Positions 7,084 to 14,549 of a stretch of DNA of 17,971 bases are shown piece by piece. How positions within the stretch are numbered: the stretch's first letter is position 1; each line of letters starts with the position of its first letter. The notes beneath the pieces are model-generated. The model worked only from the letters and a program-made list of their open reading frames with translations, had not been told where the DNA came from and made no database searches. Origin of the DNA: Bacteroidota bacterium (GTDB taxonomy: Bacteria > Bacteroidota > Ignavibacteria > SZUA-365 > JAADGX01). The stretch is taken from assembly GCA_024276335.1 (NCBI GenBank), contig JAJRXL010000036.1, forward strand, positions 1 through 17,971, given 5' to 3'. The position numbers were made by a program, and so were the translations under genes.

Positions 7084-7854
7084 GTGTCGAATAACACTAA
7101 TAATAACAGACTTCTTGTCGCAATAATGAGGGATCCGGGTGACTGGAACATCTTGCAACAACAACAGTGGTACAGGGTCCCCGTATCGAGCGTAAACAAG
7201 TGGTTGAAGAACAAGTGGCCCCCGCAGTGGATCGCGTTTTATCATACCAGGGCTTTTGGTCAGGACAGGTACACCATTCGGTACTATGCCAAGGTCAAAA
7301 GGATCAGGGAGATGACGCGAGGGAAATTGTTTCCGCGGGAACCGGAGAATCAAAAGACATCACTGTTATATTACAAGATATCGATCGACGAGTTGCAAAA
7401 GCTGCCTCGTCCCATTGTCAGCAGAAGGCGGCGAAGGATCATCTTCATTCCCACGACGTACGAGAAATTCAACCTCGCCGAGGAGATCAACGATCTTTAC
7501 CAGGGGAGCCTCCTGGAGGAACTTCTCTGGCGTGAATTGAAGAAGCATGATATCCCGGCCGAACGGGAGGAGCTTATCAGGGGAAAAAACGGCAACCACT
7601 TCCTGGATTTTGCAATCTACTGCCATACCGGGAAACTGAACGTCCAGACCGACGGGGATGTATGGCATTCGACAAAGAAAAGAATCGTATCGGACGATCT
7701 TCGCGATAGCGATCTCGAAACGCTGGGATGGCGGGTATTGCGTTTCAACAGCAAGCACATCCATGAACAAATGCAAGACCACTGTCTCACGACTATTATG
7801 AAAAACATTGATAAACTCGGCGGCGTGGCGGAAGGGGACGCCCCCTCCCGGTAA
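7084..7854 (+). CDS. DUF559-type PD-(D/E)XK nuclease-like protein
   Basis: A 256-residue protein whose C-terminal half resembles the DUF559/Vsr-like branch of the PD-(D/E)XK nuclease superfamily. Residues 142-153 (SLLEELLWRELK) give the helix with the first acidic residue. LDFAIY (174-179) supplies the core Asp175. VQTDGDVWH (187-195) replaces the usual E-x-D-G...H motif. DDLRDSDLETLGWRVLRF (204-221) is the standard ending. Glu at position 188 of the usual pattern is Gln here, which may weaken or abolish catalysis. The N-terminal half (WYRVPVSS, WIAFYHTRAFG, RRIIFIPTT) is a separate conserved-looking domain of unknown role. The GTG at 7084 is chosen because it keeps RLLVAIM before the domain; an ATG at 7126 is the alternative, and neither has a clear ribosome binding site. 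Roles in defence or DNA repair are inferred only from the fold. Confidence 0.75.
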   Translation: MSNNTNNNRLLVAIMRDPGDWNILQQQQWYRVPVSSVNKWLKNKWPPQWIAFYHTRAFGQDRYTIRYYAKVKRIREMTRGKLFPREPENQKTSLLYYKISIDELQKLPRPIVSRRRRRIIFIPTTYEKFNLAEEINDLYQGSLLEELLWRELKKHDIPAEREELIRGKNGNHFLDFAIYCHTGKLNVQTDGDVWHSTKKRIVSDDLRDSDLETLGWRVLRFNSKHIHEQMQDHCLTTIMKNIDKLGGVAEGDAPSR

Positions 7855-7939
7855 AGCATAACCCCGTCTGTCTCCGCCGCGTTCTAGCCATCCGTGTTTG
7901 ATGCTCATGTCGCTGCGCAGATAGAACCGGCGAAAGGAC

Positions 7940-8647
7940 ATGGCACGACTTCAGGAAATCCGGCAAAAGCTTGATGACCTTGCCGATCCCAGGCGGGCCG
8001 CCGTGCACCAACGGTTTTTCAGGACCGGCCCCGGTGAATACGGCGAGGGCGACCGCTTCCTGGGTATCAGGGTTCCCCTTCTTCGCACGTTGGCCCGTGA
8101 ATTCCGCGATCTCTCGCTACCGGAAACAACAAAGCTCCTGTCCTCGCCCATACACGAGGAGCGGTTTCTCGCGCTTCTCATCATGGTGTTGAAATACCGG
8201 GCGGGAGATGAGAACGAGCGCGAGACCCTTTACCGGCTATACCTCGACTCTACCCGCTATATCAATAACTGGGATCTCGTCGATACCACGGCTGAACACA
8301 TCGTCGGGGACTACCTTCGCGAGCGCGATCGATCGGCGCTGCGCAAGCTTGCCGTGTCAACGAGCTTATGGGAACGGCGGATTGCCATCCTGGCCACGTT
8401 CCACTACATTAAGCGCGGGTCGTTCGACGAGACGCTGGCCATTGCCGAGGCGCTTCTCGAGGATCCGGAAGACCTTATCCACAAGGCGGTCGGTTGGATG
8501 CTGCGTGAAATCGGTAAGCGGGACAGGAAGGTCGAGGAAGAATTTCTGCGCAGGCATTACAAGGTGATGCCGCGAACCATGCTTCGATATGCCATCGAGA
8601 AATTCCCCGAACCTCTCCGGCAGCGGTACCTCAAGGGAAAGGTGTAA
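7940..8647 (+). CDS. AlkD-type DNA alkylation repair glycosylase
   Basis: A 235-residue HEAT-repeat protein of the AlkC/AlkD family, which excises alkylated purines such as 3-methyladenine and 7-methylguanine from DNA. The length matches Bacillus AlkD. The key positions are present: NNWDLVD gives Trp111 and Asp115, equivalent to the catalytic Trp109/Asp113 of AlkD. SLWERRIAIL gives the Arg146/147 position, equivalent to Arg148. KAVGWMLREIGK gives Trp186, equivalent to Trp187. The N-terminal GIRVPLLR motif is also typical. AlkD does not flip bases, and the retained Trp/Asp/Arg/Trp set predicts an active enzyme. The ATG at 7940 sits one base after GGA, so the ribosome binding site is poorly spaced. 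It follows the nuclease-like gene by 85 bp on the same strand and converges on the next gene. Confidence 0.93.
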   Translation: MARLQEIRQKLDDLADPRRAAVHQRFFRTGPGEYGEGDRFLGIRVPLLRTLAREFRDLSLPETTKLLSSPIHEERFLALLIMVLKYRAGDENERETLYRLYLDSTRYINNWDLVDTTAEHIVGDYLRERDRSALRKLAVSTSLWERRIAILATFHYIKRGSFDETLAIAEALLEDPEDLIHKAVGWMLREIGKRDRKVEEEFLRRHYKVMPRTMLRYAIEKFPEPLRQRYLKGKV

Positions 8648-8653
8648 GGCCGT

Positions 8654-8666
8654 TGCCCGCCGGGCA
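8654..8666. terminator. Short inverted repeat between convergent genes
   Basis: TGCCC and GGGCA are separated by three bases in the 45-bp gap between the AlkD-type gene and the converging hydrolase gene. The stem is GC-rich and only 5 bp, and no T-run follows on either strand. It could be a shared weak terminator; position is the main support. Confidence 0.3.
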
Positions 8667-8692
8667 GGTGCATACCGGCATCGGAGGCAGCG

Positions 8693-10585
8693 TTACTTCT
8701 GGATAACGGTCATGCGGCCGGTCAGGACGGTTTTTCCAGCTTGTACGCGGTAGAGATACACGCCGGGCGCGATCCCGTTCAGTGGAATCGTGTACGTTGC
8801 TGTTTGCCGATCGACCTGTCCGGGAAGGACTACCCGAACCTTCCTCCCAGAAATATCGGTGACGGTGAGGAGCGGTGCAGCCGCCGGTTGCGCGGCGCCG
8901 ATGCCGCCGAGGATTACCGTTGTTGTGCCGTTTACCGTGGCCGGGTTCGGGTAGTTGGCGCTGAGCGTACAGGCGGCTGTTCCCGCTCCGGGACAGGCAA
9001 GCCGGTCGCCGTAAACGGTGGCGGTCCCGTCCACGTCGATTTGCCGGAGGCGGTACTCGAGACATCCGCCGGGAAGGTCTTCATCGATGAATCGATAGCG
9101 CCGCCTCGACGTTGTCGTGCCGTGGCCTTTTACCCATCCAACAGTTCGGAACGCGCTGCCGGGTTCCGCTCGCTGTACCTCGAAGCCCGCGTTGTTCGTT
9201 TCGGTCTCGGTTGTCCATTCCACGATGAATGCCCCGTCGCCGGTGATCACGTGAAACGAAGAGAGCTCGACAGGGATAGGCGTCGTGCGAAGCACCGCCC
9301 CGCCGTATGCGGGAATTACCACGGACGTAACCGGCGCGGTTGTCAGCGTGCCTTTCTTTTGTCCGTTGGGGGCAACGACGCCCCCGCCGTGTCCACGGTG
9401 GAGGTAGTACGTCCCGCCCAGGTTGGCAATCGTCCGGGGGATGGAGGTCGGATTCACGAGCGCCATGCCGTTGGCGTAGTTCCGGCGGTACACCTTCCAG
9501 GCCGCGTCATAGAGGCTGTCGATCCGCCCCGGCGGCGGGTTGACGTAGCTGCCGATGACGATGTCGTATTCCGGGTACCATTCGACCTCGCCGCCGTGGC
9601 CGATGAGGGCGACGTACGTCCGGGGACCCTTGATGAGAAGGTAATTGGCGATGATGAACATGCGATCGTCGTCGTCGGTGTCGAAACTCCTCCCCTTGTA
9701 CGGATAGCTCTGGAGAATCAGGATCTTGTTTCGTCGCGTGATATTCAGGATGCGGTTCATCTGCAACTTCCAGTCGCCCACGTTGAACGGATTTCTCCAG
9801 TGGGCAAAGCCTTCCACCATGCCACCGTCGGAGTGGCGCCAGTAGCGTATGGTGTCCCAGGTGGTGATCATGCCCCCGAAGTTCGGCAGAAAGTAAAATT
9901 CCTCGGGTCCGTTGTGAAACCGCCGCATTACGTAGGAGCCGAAGATGTTGATATGCTTGCCCCAATCGAGGCCCACCGGTGGCGGCTTGATGGGGTTCGT
10001 GGCATTGAAGCGCGGGTCCGCGGGATCGAGGGAACCGCAGCAGGAATTAATGACGGCCAGGTCGTAGCTGTCCGCGAAGATGCCGTCGGACCCGGTGCTG
10101 TGCATCTCCTGTTTCGTTCGCGACACCCAGTACTCCTTCCACCCGTTGGTGTCCGCACCGGAAATGAGGCCGGACGGGTCCATGACGTACCAGTTCCAGG
10201 CTGTCTGCCGGAGGCGCTTCCCGCTGGAGTCGAGGATGAACCAGTTCTTGTGCGGGTCCACCAGGTTCCAGTCGCTGACCCACTGGTTCCCGAACACGTT
10301 CTTGATGTCCCCGGCTCCCACGGCCAGCTTGTAGCCAAGGACGATGAAGCCGGGGTTGTAGCTTCGCAGGAGCTCCACGTGGTTCTTGATCATCTTCTGC
10401 GTGCCGACGTAGTGGGTGGCGGCAAATTGCCAGCGGGCGGCGGTCATGTTGGCGCCGATCTGGTCGTTGAACACGTAGATGCCGCTCTGTGTATCGGGAA
10501 AGGAACGGGCCTGGGCATTCGAGCCGCGCGTGGAGATGAAAAGGGACGCGATGGCAAGTACGATGTTGAGGCTGCGGTGATTCAT
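8693..10585 (-). CDS. Putative glycoside hydrolase (TIM-barrel-like) with T9SS tail
   Basis: A 630-residue exported protein. The frame is open further upstream to 10720, but the ATG at 10585 is preferred. GGAGG (plus-strand CCTCC at 10592-10596) lies six bases before it, and it gives a clean signal peptide (NIVLAIASLFISTRGSNAQA). Residues about 30-435 resemble uncharacterised glycoside hydrolases of the GHL15/GH114-like TIM-barrel type. Examples are GFIVLGYKLAVGAGD, NWYVMDPS, TGSDGIFADSYD (about 164-175, where acidic residues may be catalytic), EFYFLPNFGG and DGGMVEGFAHW. Residues about 437-530 form the VELSSFHV...VEWTTETETNNAGFEV linker domain typical of Bacteroidota secreted proteins. Residues 541-630 (LSANYPNP... 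GVYLYRVQ) form a T9SS type A sorting domain. The substrate is unknown, and the family assignment is by resemblance only. Confidence 0.82.
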   Translation of the reverse strand: MNHRSLNIVLAIASLFISTRGSNAQARSFPDTQSGIYVFNDQIGANMTAARWQFAATHYVGTQKMIKNHVELLRSYNPGFIVLGYKLAVGAGDIKNVFGNQWVSDWNLVDPHKNWFILDSSGKRLRQTAWNWYVMDPSGLISGADTNGWKEYWVSRTKQEMHSTGSDGIFADSYDLAVINSCCGSLDPADPRFNATNPIKPPPVGLDWGKHINIFGSYVMRRFHNGPEEFYFLPNFGGMITTWDTIRYWRHSDGGMVEGFAHWRNPFNVGDWKLQMNRILNITRRNKILILQSYPYKGRSFDTDDDDRMFIIANYLLIKGPRTYVALIGHGGEVEWYPEYDIVIGSYVNPPPGRIDSLYDAAWKVYRRNYANGMALVNPTSIPRTIANLGGTYYLHRGHGGGVVAPNGQKKGTLTTAPVTSVVIPAYGGAVLRTTPIPVELSSFHVITGDGAFIVEWTTETETNNAGFEVQRAEPGSAFRTVGWVKGHGTTTSRRRYRFIDEDLPGGCLEYRLRQIDVDGTATVYGDRLACPGAGTAACTLSANYPNPATVNGTTTVILGGIGAAQPAAAPLLTVTDISGRKVRVVLPGQVDRQTATYTIPLNGIAPGVYLYRVQAGKTVLTGRMTVIQK

Positions 10586-10617
10586 GGAGGGCCTCCATCT
10601 TTTGGGCGGGCAAATGT

Positions 10618-10636
10618 TCCCGCGCGTCTCGCGGGA
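10618..10636 (-). promoter_or_regulatory. Inverted repeat between the PLP enzyme and hydrolase genes
   Basis: TCCCGCG (10618-10624) and CGCGGGA (10630-10636) are perfectly complementary around a 5-base loop, in the 71-bp gap between two minus-strand genes. No T-run follows on the minus strand, so it is a poor intrinsic terminator. It could be a processing site, an attenuator or a mere GC-rich palindrome. Confidence 0.35.
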
Positions 10637-10656
10637 GAATTGTTCGTGTTGATAAT

Positions 10657-11763
10657 TTACTCTATGCTTGCAAAAATCTCGACCGGTAGTCGCTGCGTGC
10701 ACTGGTAAAAATCGCAGCACGTATGACAGACGCGCTTGAACGCACGGAAATACCGGAGTTCGACATCGGGCGAGAGGTACCCGTCCTTGACCGGTTCATT
10801 CCGCAGGAGGTCGGTGCTGAGGTATTTCTTGTTGTCATCGGGGAACACGGTGACAACGACGGCATTGTTCCCCAGCTCGTTCTGCACATTGAGGGCGCCC
10901 AGGAAATTCGCGCCCGAGGAGATGCCCACGGCAAGCCCGAGAACCGAGGCGAGATGTTTCGCCATGAGAATGGCATCGCCGTCCGAGACGCTCACCACGT
11001 CGTCGAGGTTGTCCAGGTTCACGATGGAAGGGATAAACTCGTCGGAAATCCCCTGGATACGGTGGTGGCCGACTTTCCGGCCGGCGGTCAGTGTGGGCGA
11101 CTCGGCGGGTTGCAAGGGGTGGACCCGCACGGCGGGGTTCTGCTCTTTCAAGTACTTGCCTGCTCCCATAACGGTGCCGCCCGTACCGACGCCCGCCACG
11201 AAAGCGTCCGGGGTCAGGGATTGCGAACGGAGTTGCCACCAGATTTCCGGCCCCGTGGTTTCGTAATGTGCGTCCACGTTAGCCTCGTTCGAGAACTGGC
11301 GGGGCAAAAAGATGCGTTCTCCTTTCCCGGCCAGTTCCTCCGTCATCTCGATGCTCCCGATGAATCCACCCTGCTCGCGGGTCACCGGGCGGATGACCGC
11401 GCCAAGGCTCTGTATCAAGTCCACCCGTTCGCGGCTCATCCAGTCCGGCATGAATATCGTCACGGGATGGCCCAGCGCCTTGCCGATGGCGGCGAAGGAA
11501 ATGCCCGTGTTGCCGCTGGTTGCTTCCACGATGGTATCGCCGGGTTGAATGTCTCCTCGTGCGTACGCGCGTTCCAGGATATGCAGCGCCATGCGGTCCT
11601 TGATGCTGCCGGTCATGTTCAGGTGCTCGGACTTGGCATAGAGCACACGTGGCTCTCCGCGATACGCGAAGTGGATGGCGAGCAGGGGCGTGTTGCCGAC
11701 AAGGTGCCGCAGTTCGAAGAACCTGTCGGTCGTTCCCTGACGCACATATTGTTCTGGATCCAT
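10657..11763 (-). CDS. Cysteine synthase-family PLP enzyme with C-terminal Cys cluster
   Basis: A 368-residue fold-type II PLP enzyme of the cysteine synthase/cystathionine beta-synthase family. These enzymes replace the beta-substituent of O-acetylserine or a related serine ester, usually with sulfide, in the cytoplasm. The motifs are intact: GSIKDRMA with PLP-binding Lys55, TSGNTG at 82-87, the phosphate-binding GTGGT at 193-197, and ISSGAN with Ser283, which contacts the pyridine nitrogen. The catalytic core ends near residue 320. A C-terminal extension of about 45 residues carries four cysteines (VCHTCCDFYQC, Cys346, 349, 350 and 355). Typical CysK/CysM proteins are about 300-325 residues and lack this, so thiol or metal binding, or a different donor such as thiosulfate (CysK2/CysM-like), is possible. 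It probably heads a minus-strand pair with the hydrolase gene 71 bp downstream. The ribosome binding site is weak. Confidence 0.9.
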   Translation of the reverse strand: MDPEQYVRQGTTDRFFELRHLVGNTPLLAIHFAYRGEPRVLYAKSEHLNMTGSIKDRMALHILERAYARGDIQPGDTIVEATSGNTGISFAAIGKALGHPVTIFMPDWMSRERVDLIQSLGAVIRPVTREQGGFIGSIEMTEELAGKGERIFLPRQFSNEANVDAHYETTGPEIWWQLRSQSLTPDAFVAGVGTGGTVMGAGKYLKEQNPAVRVHPLQPAESPTLTAGRKVGHHRIQGISDEFIPSIVNLDNLDDVVSVSDGDAILMAKHLASVLGLAVGISSGANFLGALNVQNELGNNAVVVTVFPDDNKKYLSTDLLRNEPVKDGYLSPDVELRYFRAFKRVCHTCCDFYQCTQRLPVEIFASIE

Positions 11764-11849
11764 GCTGGTATTCTCTTTTTTGATGACAGGGCTGGCTTGG
11801 ACTCCGGTTGCCGTGATCAGGCGCGCGGAGAAATGCTTCCGGAAAATCG

Positions 11850-11874
11850 CAATTTTCGACGAAAGTCAAAATTG
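11850..11874. repeat. Hairpin-forming inverted repeat with GAAA loop
   Basis: CAATTTTCGAC and GTCAAAATTG flank a GAAA loop on the plus strand. All bases pair except one bulged C. It lies 87-111 bases upstream of the minus-strand PLP enzyme start, so it could be a leader hairpin or a protein-binding site for that gene. On the minus strand the loop reads TTTC. Confidence 0.45.
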
Positions 11875-12218
11875 TCTTTCCTGTCCGAGTGACATTAGAT
11901 TCTCTTACGTGCTGTTGGATATTCATGGAATTCGCTTTCAGACACGTTATCCCAGCTGTATTGTTAACCTCTGTTTTGGGGTTGTTCGAAGTATCATTCA
12001 TGCTTGGTCCCACTGGCCGCCACGGTTAGAGGGCCGATGGGGGCAGAGCAAGAATACACGTGGTTGTTCAATAGATTCCGAATCAAGTCCGGAATGATAT
12101 CTAATGACATTTACAGTTGATATGGCACTGCTGGGGCGGATACTGCTTTTGAGCATGTATCCATGAACATATTTCTCATCCCGGTTTTATTCGGCCAAAT
12201 TTTCTCCAGGGTAATCCT

Positions 12219-12230
12219 CGGAAATTTCCG
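12219..12230. repeat. Perfect 12-bp palindrome CGGAAATTTCCG
   Basis: CGGAAATTTCCG is its own reverse complement and sits 168 bases before the deacetylase start, just upstream of the promoter candidate. Outside it, CCTC and GAGG add partial symmetry. The size and position fit an operator for a dimeric regulator, but a single copy cannot prove this. Confidence 0.35.
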
Positions 12231-12252
12231 GGGGAGGATGTTGCCGGACAAG

Positions 12253-12280
12253 TTTGTTTCCCCCAACTTAGGGTTATAGT
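12253..12280 (+). promoter_or_regulatory. Candidate promoter for the deacetylase gene
   Basis: TTTG at 12253-12256 is followed after 18 bases by TATAGT at 12275-12280. This partly fits both a sigma-70 -10 box and the Bacteroidota TTTG...TAnnTTTG pattern, though the 3' half of the latter is poor. It lies about 118 bases before the start codon. Confidence 0.3.
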
Positions 12281-12397
12281 AACTCTTGTAGGTAGGTAGA
12301 GAGTCGCCATGCTCTTATCAGGATCCGTAAGGGCAGTATGTAGAGGACGCGTAAAAAAACCGTCCGACAGCAAGTTTTCGAATTTCCCGGCGGCATC

Positions 12398-13744
12398 ATG
12401 AAACGATACTCGGTTTTATACGTGCTTTTTTTTTCCTGTCTCAATCTCTGTCTGAAACCGTTATTATCATCTTTACCTGAATATTACCCATCGTGGCAGG
12501 GGTTCCCTTCTTATAAAATTTGCACGTGGTATCACAACAAGTCTGCTGCCGTCTCGCTGACATTTGACGACAACAACGAATCCCAGTTTGCTTACATTTT
12601 GCCATTGCTGGACCGCTTCCGATTCAACGCAACCTTTTTTGTCGTAACCGGAGCTCTCGATAAACCCTGGTCCGTTGTCACGTGGGATTCCGTTCGCATG
12701 GCGGCCTCCAGGGGGCACGAGATCGGCAGCCATACCGTTAATCACCCCAGGTTGATCGAACTCGACGAGGTGTCGCGCATGTATGAGTTGGAGTATTCGA
12801 GAAACCGAATCGACGAGGAGGTCCCCGGTCAAAAGTGCGTATCCCTGGCCTATCCATACTCGCAATGGGACGACGAGCTGCGCTCACAGGTGTCTTCGTA
12901 TTACATCGTTGCCCGCGCAGGCGACAACTGGTCCGAGCCGGCCGATCCGCCTGATTTATACACAGTGCACGGCAACATCCCGCTTGCATCCACCTCCCTG
13001 GAACAAATGAACTGCTGGATAGACGAAGCCGTCGTTTACAGGCTCTGGTGCGTGGAAATCGTGCATACCTTCGAGTATGAAGGGGCGGAACCGCTTTCCG
13101 CCGACCGCTATCGTCTTCACCTCCGGTACATAAAATCGAAGGAAGAGAGGGTCTGGGTTGCTCCGCTGGGAACGGTAGCGAAATATATACGGGAGAGAGA
13201 CGCGGCGACGATCATTCCCGTATCCGTCACTGATTCCACGCTGTCATTCGACCTTTCCGACGGCCTGCCGGATTCTGTTTACAACGTGCCGCTCACCATT
13301 GCGGTGGACATCCCGGGCGACTGGGAAAATGCCGAAGTCACTCAAGCCGGCATGCCGAGGTGGAGCGCCTTTGCGGAAGGAAACAGCGGCAGGACGCTTC
13401 TGGTGGATGCGGTGCCAGACGCAGGCGAGATTGCTATCCATCGCATGGCGCGCAATTCACAGCGGCCGAATCCCCCCAGCGTGGGTTATGAATTGTCGGT
13501 GTTTCCCAATCCCGTGCGCTGCATCATCACCGCTATCTTCGCCATGCCGGAGAAGAACGAGGCGCAGCTTGACCTGTTTGATATTCGCGGTTGCAGGTGG
13601 GCGTCGTTCAAATCGGAGAGATGGCTCGATAGTGGAGAATACTTTCAGGAATTCGACCTGCGTAATTTCCCTTCCGGGGTTTACTTCCTGCGATTCCGGG
13701 CCGGTGGGTCGGTCAGCACGGTCAAGATTGTTGTTCAACGTTGA
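12398..13744 (+). CDS. Polysaccharide deacetylase (NodB) family protein with T9SS-like tail
   Basis: A 448-residue exported protein of carbohydrate esterase family 4 type. Family members remove N- or O-acetyl groups from chitin, peptidoglycan or xylan using a metal ion. After a signal peptide (about residues 1-25), the NodB motifs appear in order. TFDD at 55-58 supplies the catalytic base Asp57 and metal ligand Asp58. SHTVNHP at 111-117 supplies metal ligands His112 and His116. AYPY at 151-154 corresponds to motif 3. IVHTF around 221-225 supplies the motif 5 His223. All main catalytic positions are retained, so activity is expected; the substrate is unknown. Residues about 255-350 form a beta-rich linker domain. 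The last 75 or so residues (YELSVFPNPV, DLFDIRG, SGVYFLRF) match a T9SS sorting domain. The start at 12398 has only a weak GGCGG upstream. Confidence 0.9.
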   Translation: MKRYSVLYVLFFSCLNLCLKPLLSSLPEYYPSWQGFPSYKICTWYHNKSAAVSLTFDDNNESQFAYILPLLDRFRFNATFFVVTGALDKPWSVVTWDSVRMAASRGHEIGSHTVNHPRLIELDEVSRMYELEYSRNRIDEEVPGQKCVSLAYPYSQWDDELRSQVSSYYIVARAGDNWSEPADPPDLYTVHGNIPLASTSLEQMNCWIDEAVVYRLWCVEIVHTFEYEGAEPLSADRYRLHLRYIKSKEERVWVAPLGTVAKYIRERDAATIIPVSVTDSTLSFDLSDGLPDSVYNVPLTIAVDIPGDWENAEVTQAGMPRWSAFAEGNSGRTLLVDAVPDAGEIAIHRMARNSQRPNPPSVGYELSVFPNPVRCIITAIFAMPEKNEAQLDLFDIRGCRWASFKSERWLDSGEYFQEFDLRNFPSGVYFLRFRAGGSVSTVKIVVQR

Positions 13745-13819
13745 GTTCGTATAGAACAATTCGGGAAAGAAAAAGACGATTCCGGCCTCAGATCCTGCAC
13801 TCGTTTGAAAGACAATCCG

Positions 13820-13847
13820 TTTGATTATCACGGGAAAAAGGTATTTT
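13820..13847 (+). promoter_or_regulatory. Candidate promoter for the bamD run
   Basis: TTTG at 13820-13823 is followed after 18 bases by TATTTT at 13842-13847, in the 229-bp gap after the deacetylase gene. It loosely fits a Bacteroidota-type promoter for the four-gene run starting at 13974. The rest of the gap shows no gene or strong terminator. Confidence 0.28.
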
Positions 13848-13973
13848 ACATGATCCGGTTCACGCGGAATCGCCTGGCTGTGGTGTTTCGACGCCGGATT
13901 GCTTGTCACGAACAAAGCGCTGTTGACCAATGTGACTTTAAGTTCACGGGCCCGCAATGAGTAATCGTTCTTC

Positions 13974-14549
13974 ATGAAAAATCCCGGAAATATTTTTCAT
14001 ATCGTTCTTCCCATGATCTTGATACTGGGTTCGGCTGCCCGGGGGCAGTTGAAGAGTGACGAGCAGCGTGTTGCCGAAACCTTGCGCGAGGTGGCGAGGG
14101 AAACCGCCGCCCACGTCGAGGCCGCCTCCGCGGAGTTGCGGTTCAATCCCGAGGGAGTTCGTCTCACGGTTCGACAGGTTTTCGCCACGGCCCTTTCCGA
14201 GCGTAATACCCGTATTTACACCGAGCCCCGACCCGCTGCCGATCTCGTTTTCGTCGATATCCGGCGTTTGGTTGCGGTCAAAGCGCCCCTGGGAGAGAGG
14301 ATGACGCGCCGCGAGATCCAATGGGATATCGGCATTAGCATTGAATCACGTGTGAAAAAAATGATACTTTGGAGCAGGTCTTTCACCGGTTCCGCCGGGG
14401 ATACCCTGAAAGGGGTGGTAGAGACCGGGATAGAAGATTTCAGGACGGAGGAGGGCGAGTCGTTTCTGCTCACCTTGCTCGAACCGCTCCTGGTCGCGGC
14501 CGCCGCCGTTATCGTGGTCGTGTTGTTATTCACTGTACGAGGATCATGA
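13974..14549 (+). CDS. Unrecognised exported protein with C-terminal membrane anchor
   Basis: A 191-residue protein that I cannot place in a family. An N-terminal signal peptide (NIFHIVLPMILILGSAARG, about residues 6-24) is followed by a helical stretch (DEQRVAETLREVARETAAHVE, about 29-49). Then comes a mixed domain with strands such as DLVFVDIRRLVAV and QWDIGISIES. Residues about 165-187 form a strong transmembrane helix (LLEPLLVAAAAVIVVVLLF) that ends only four residues before the C-terminus (TVRGS). The protein would thus be exported and held in the inner membrane by its tail. Its stop abuts the bamD start at 14550 with no gap, so co-expression is very likely. That suggests an envelope role linked to outer-membrane assembly, which is inference from position. 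No clear ribosome binding site precedes the start. Confidence 0.78.
   Translation: MKNPGNIFHIVLPMILILGSAARGQLKSDEQRVAETLREVARETAAHVEAASAELRFNPEGVRLTVRQVFATALSERNTRIYTEPRPAADLVFVDIRRLVAVKAPLGERMTRREIQWDIGISIESRVKKMILWSRSFTGSAGDTLKGVVETGIEDFRTEEGESFLLTLLEPLLVAAAAVIVVVLLFTVRGS

Larger units (their letters stand above)
11764..12397. other. Divergent intergenic region, 634 bp, no gene
   Basis: This AT-richer stretch separates the minus-strand PLP enzyme from the plus-strand deacetylase. Only short open frames occur, with no coding character or ribosome binding site, and I see no tRNA T-loop or recognisable riboswitch. It should hold the promoters of both flanking genes. Two inverted repeats and one weak promoter candidate inside it are listed separately. 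Confidence 0.7.

Noticed and set aside
8741..10708. A 655-codon open frame on the plus strand opposite the glycoside-hydrolase candidate.
   Set aside because: It lies fully antisense to a gene with a signal peptide, a ribosome binding site and a T9SS tail, and its translation is rich in Val, Asp, Arg and His without any domain. GC-rich codon bias explains its length.
10723..11892. A 389-codon plus-strand frame across the PLP enzyme gene.
   Set aside because: It is antisense to an enzyme with all family motifs intact.
11279..12013. A 244-codon minus-strand frame that begins in the intergenic region and runs into the PLP enzyme gene.
   Set aside because: Most of it is an out-of-frame reading of the PLP enzyme, and its Arg/His/Gly-rich product shows no domain. 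The intergenic part alone is not convincing.
12286..12301. A short GTAG-type tandem (about three units).
   Set aside because: Too few units to be a meaningful repeat or a CRISPR remnant.
12176..12373. A 65-codon minus-strand frame in the divergent intergenic region.
   Set aside because: It has no ribosome binding site, no recognisable motif and a chance-like composition.
13731..13766. TTGTTC and GAACAA flanking the deacetylase stop codon, as a possible terminator.
   Set aside because: The arms are only 6 bp, the loop is long and no T-run follows.
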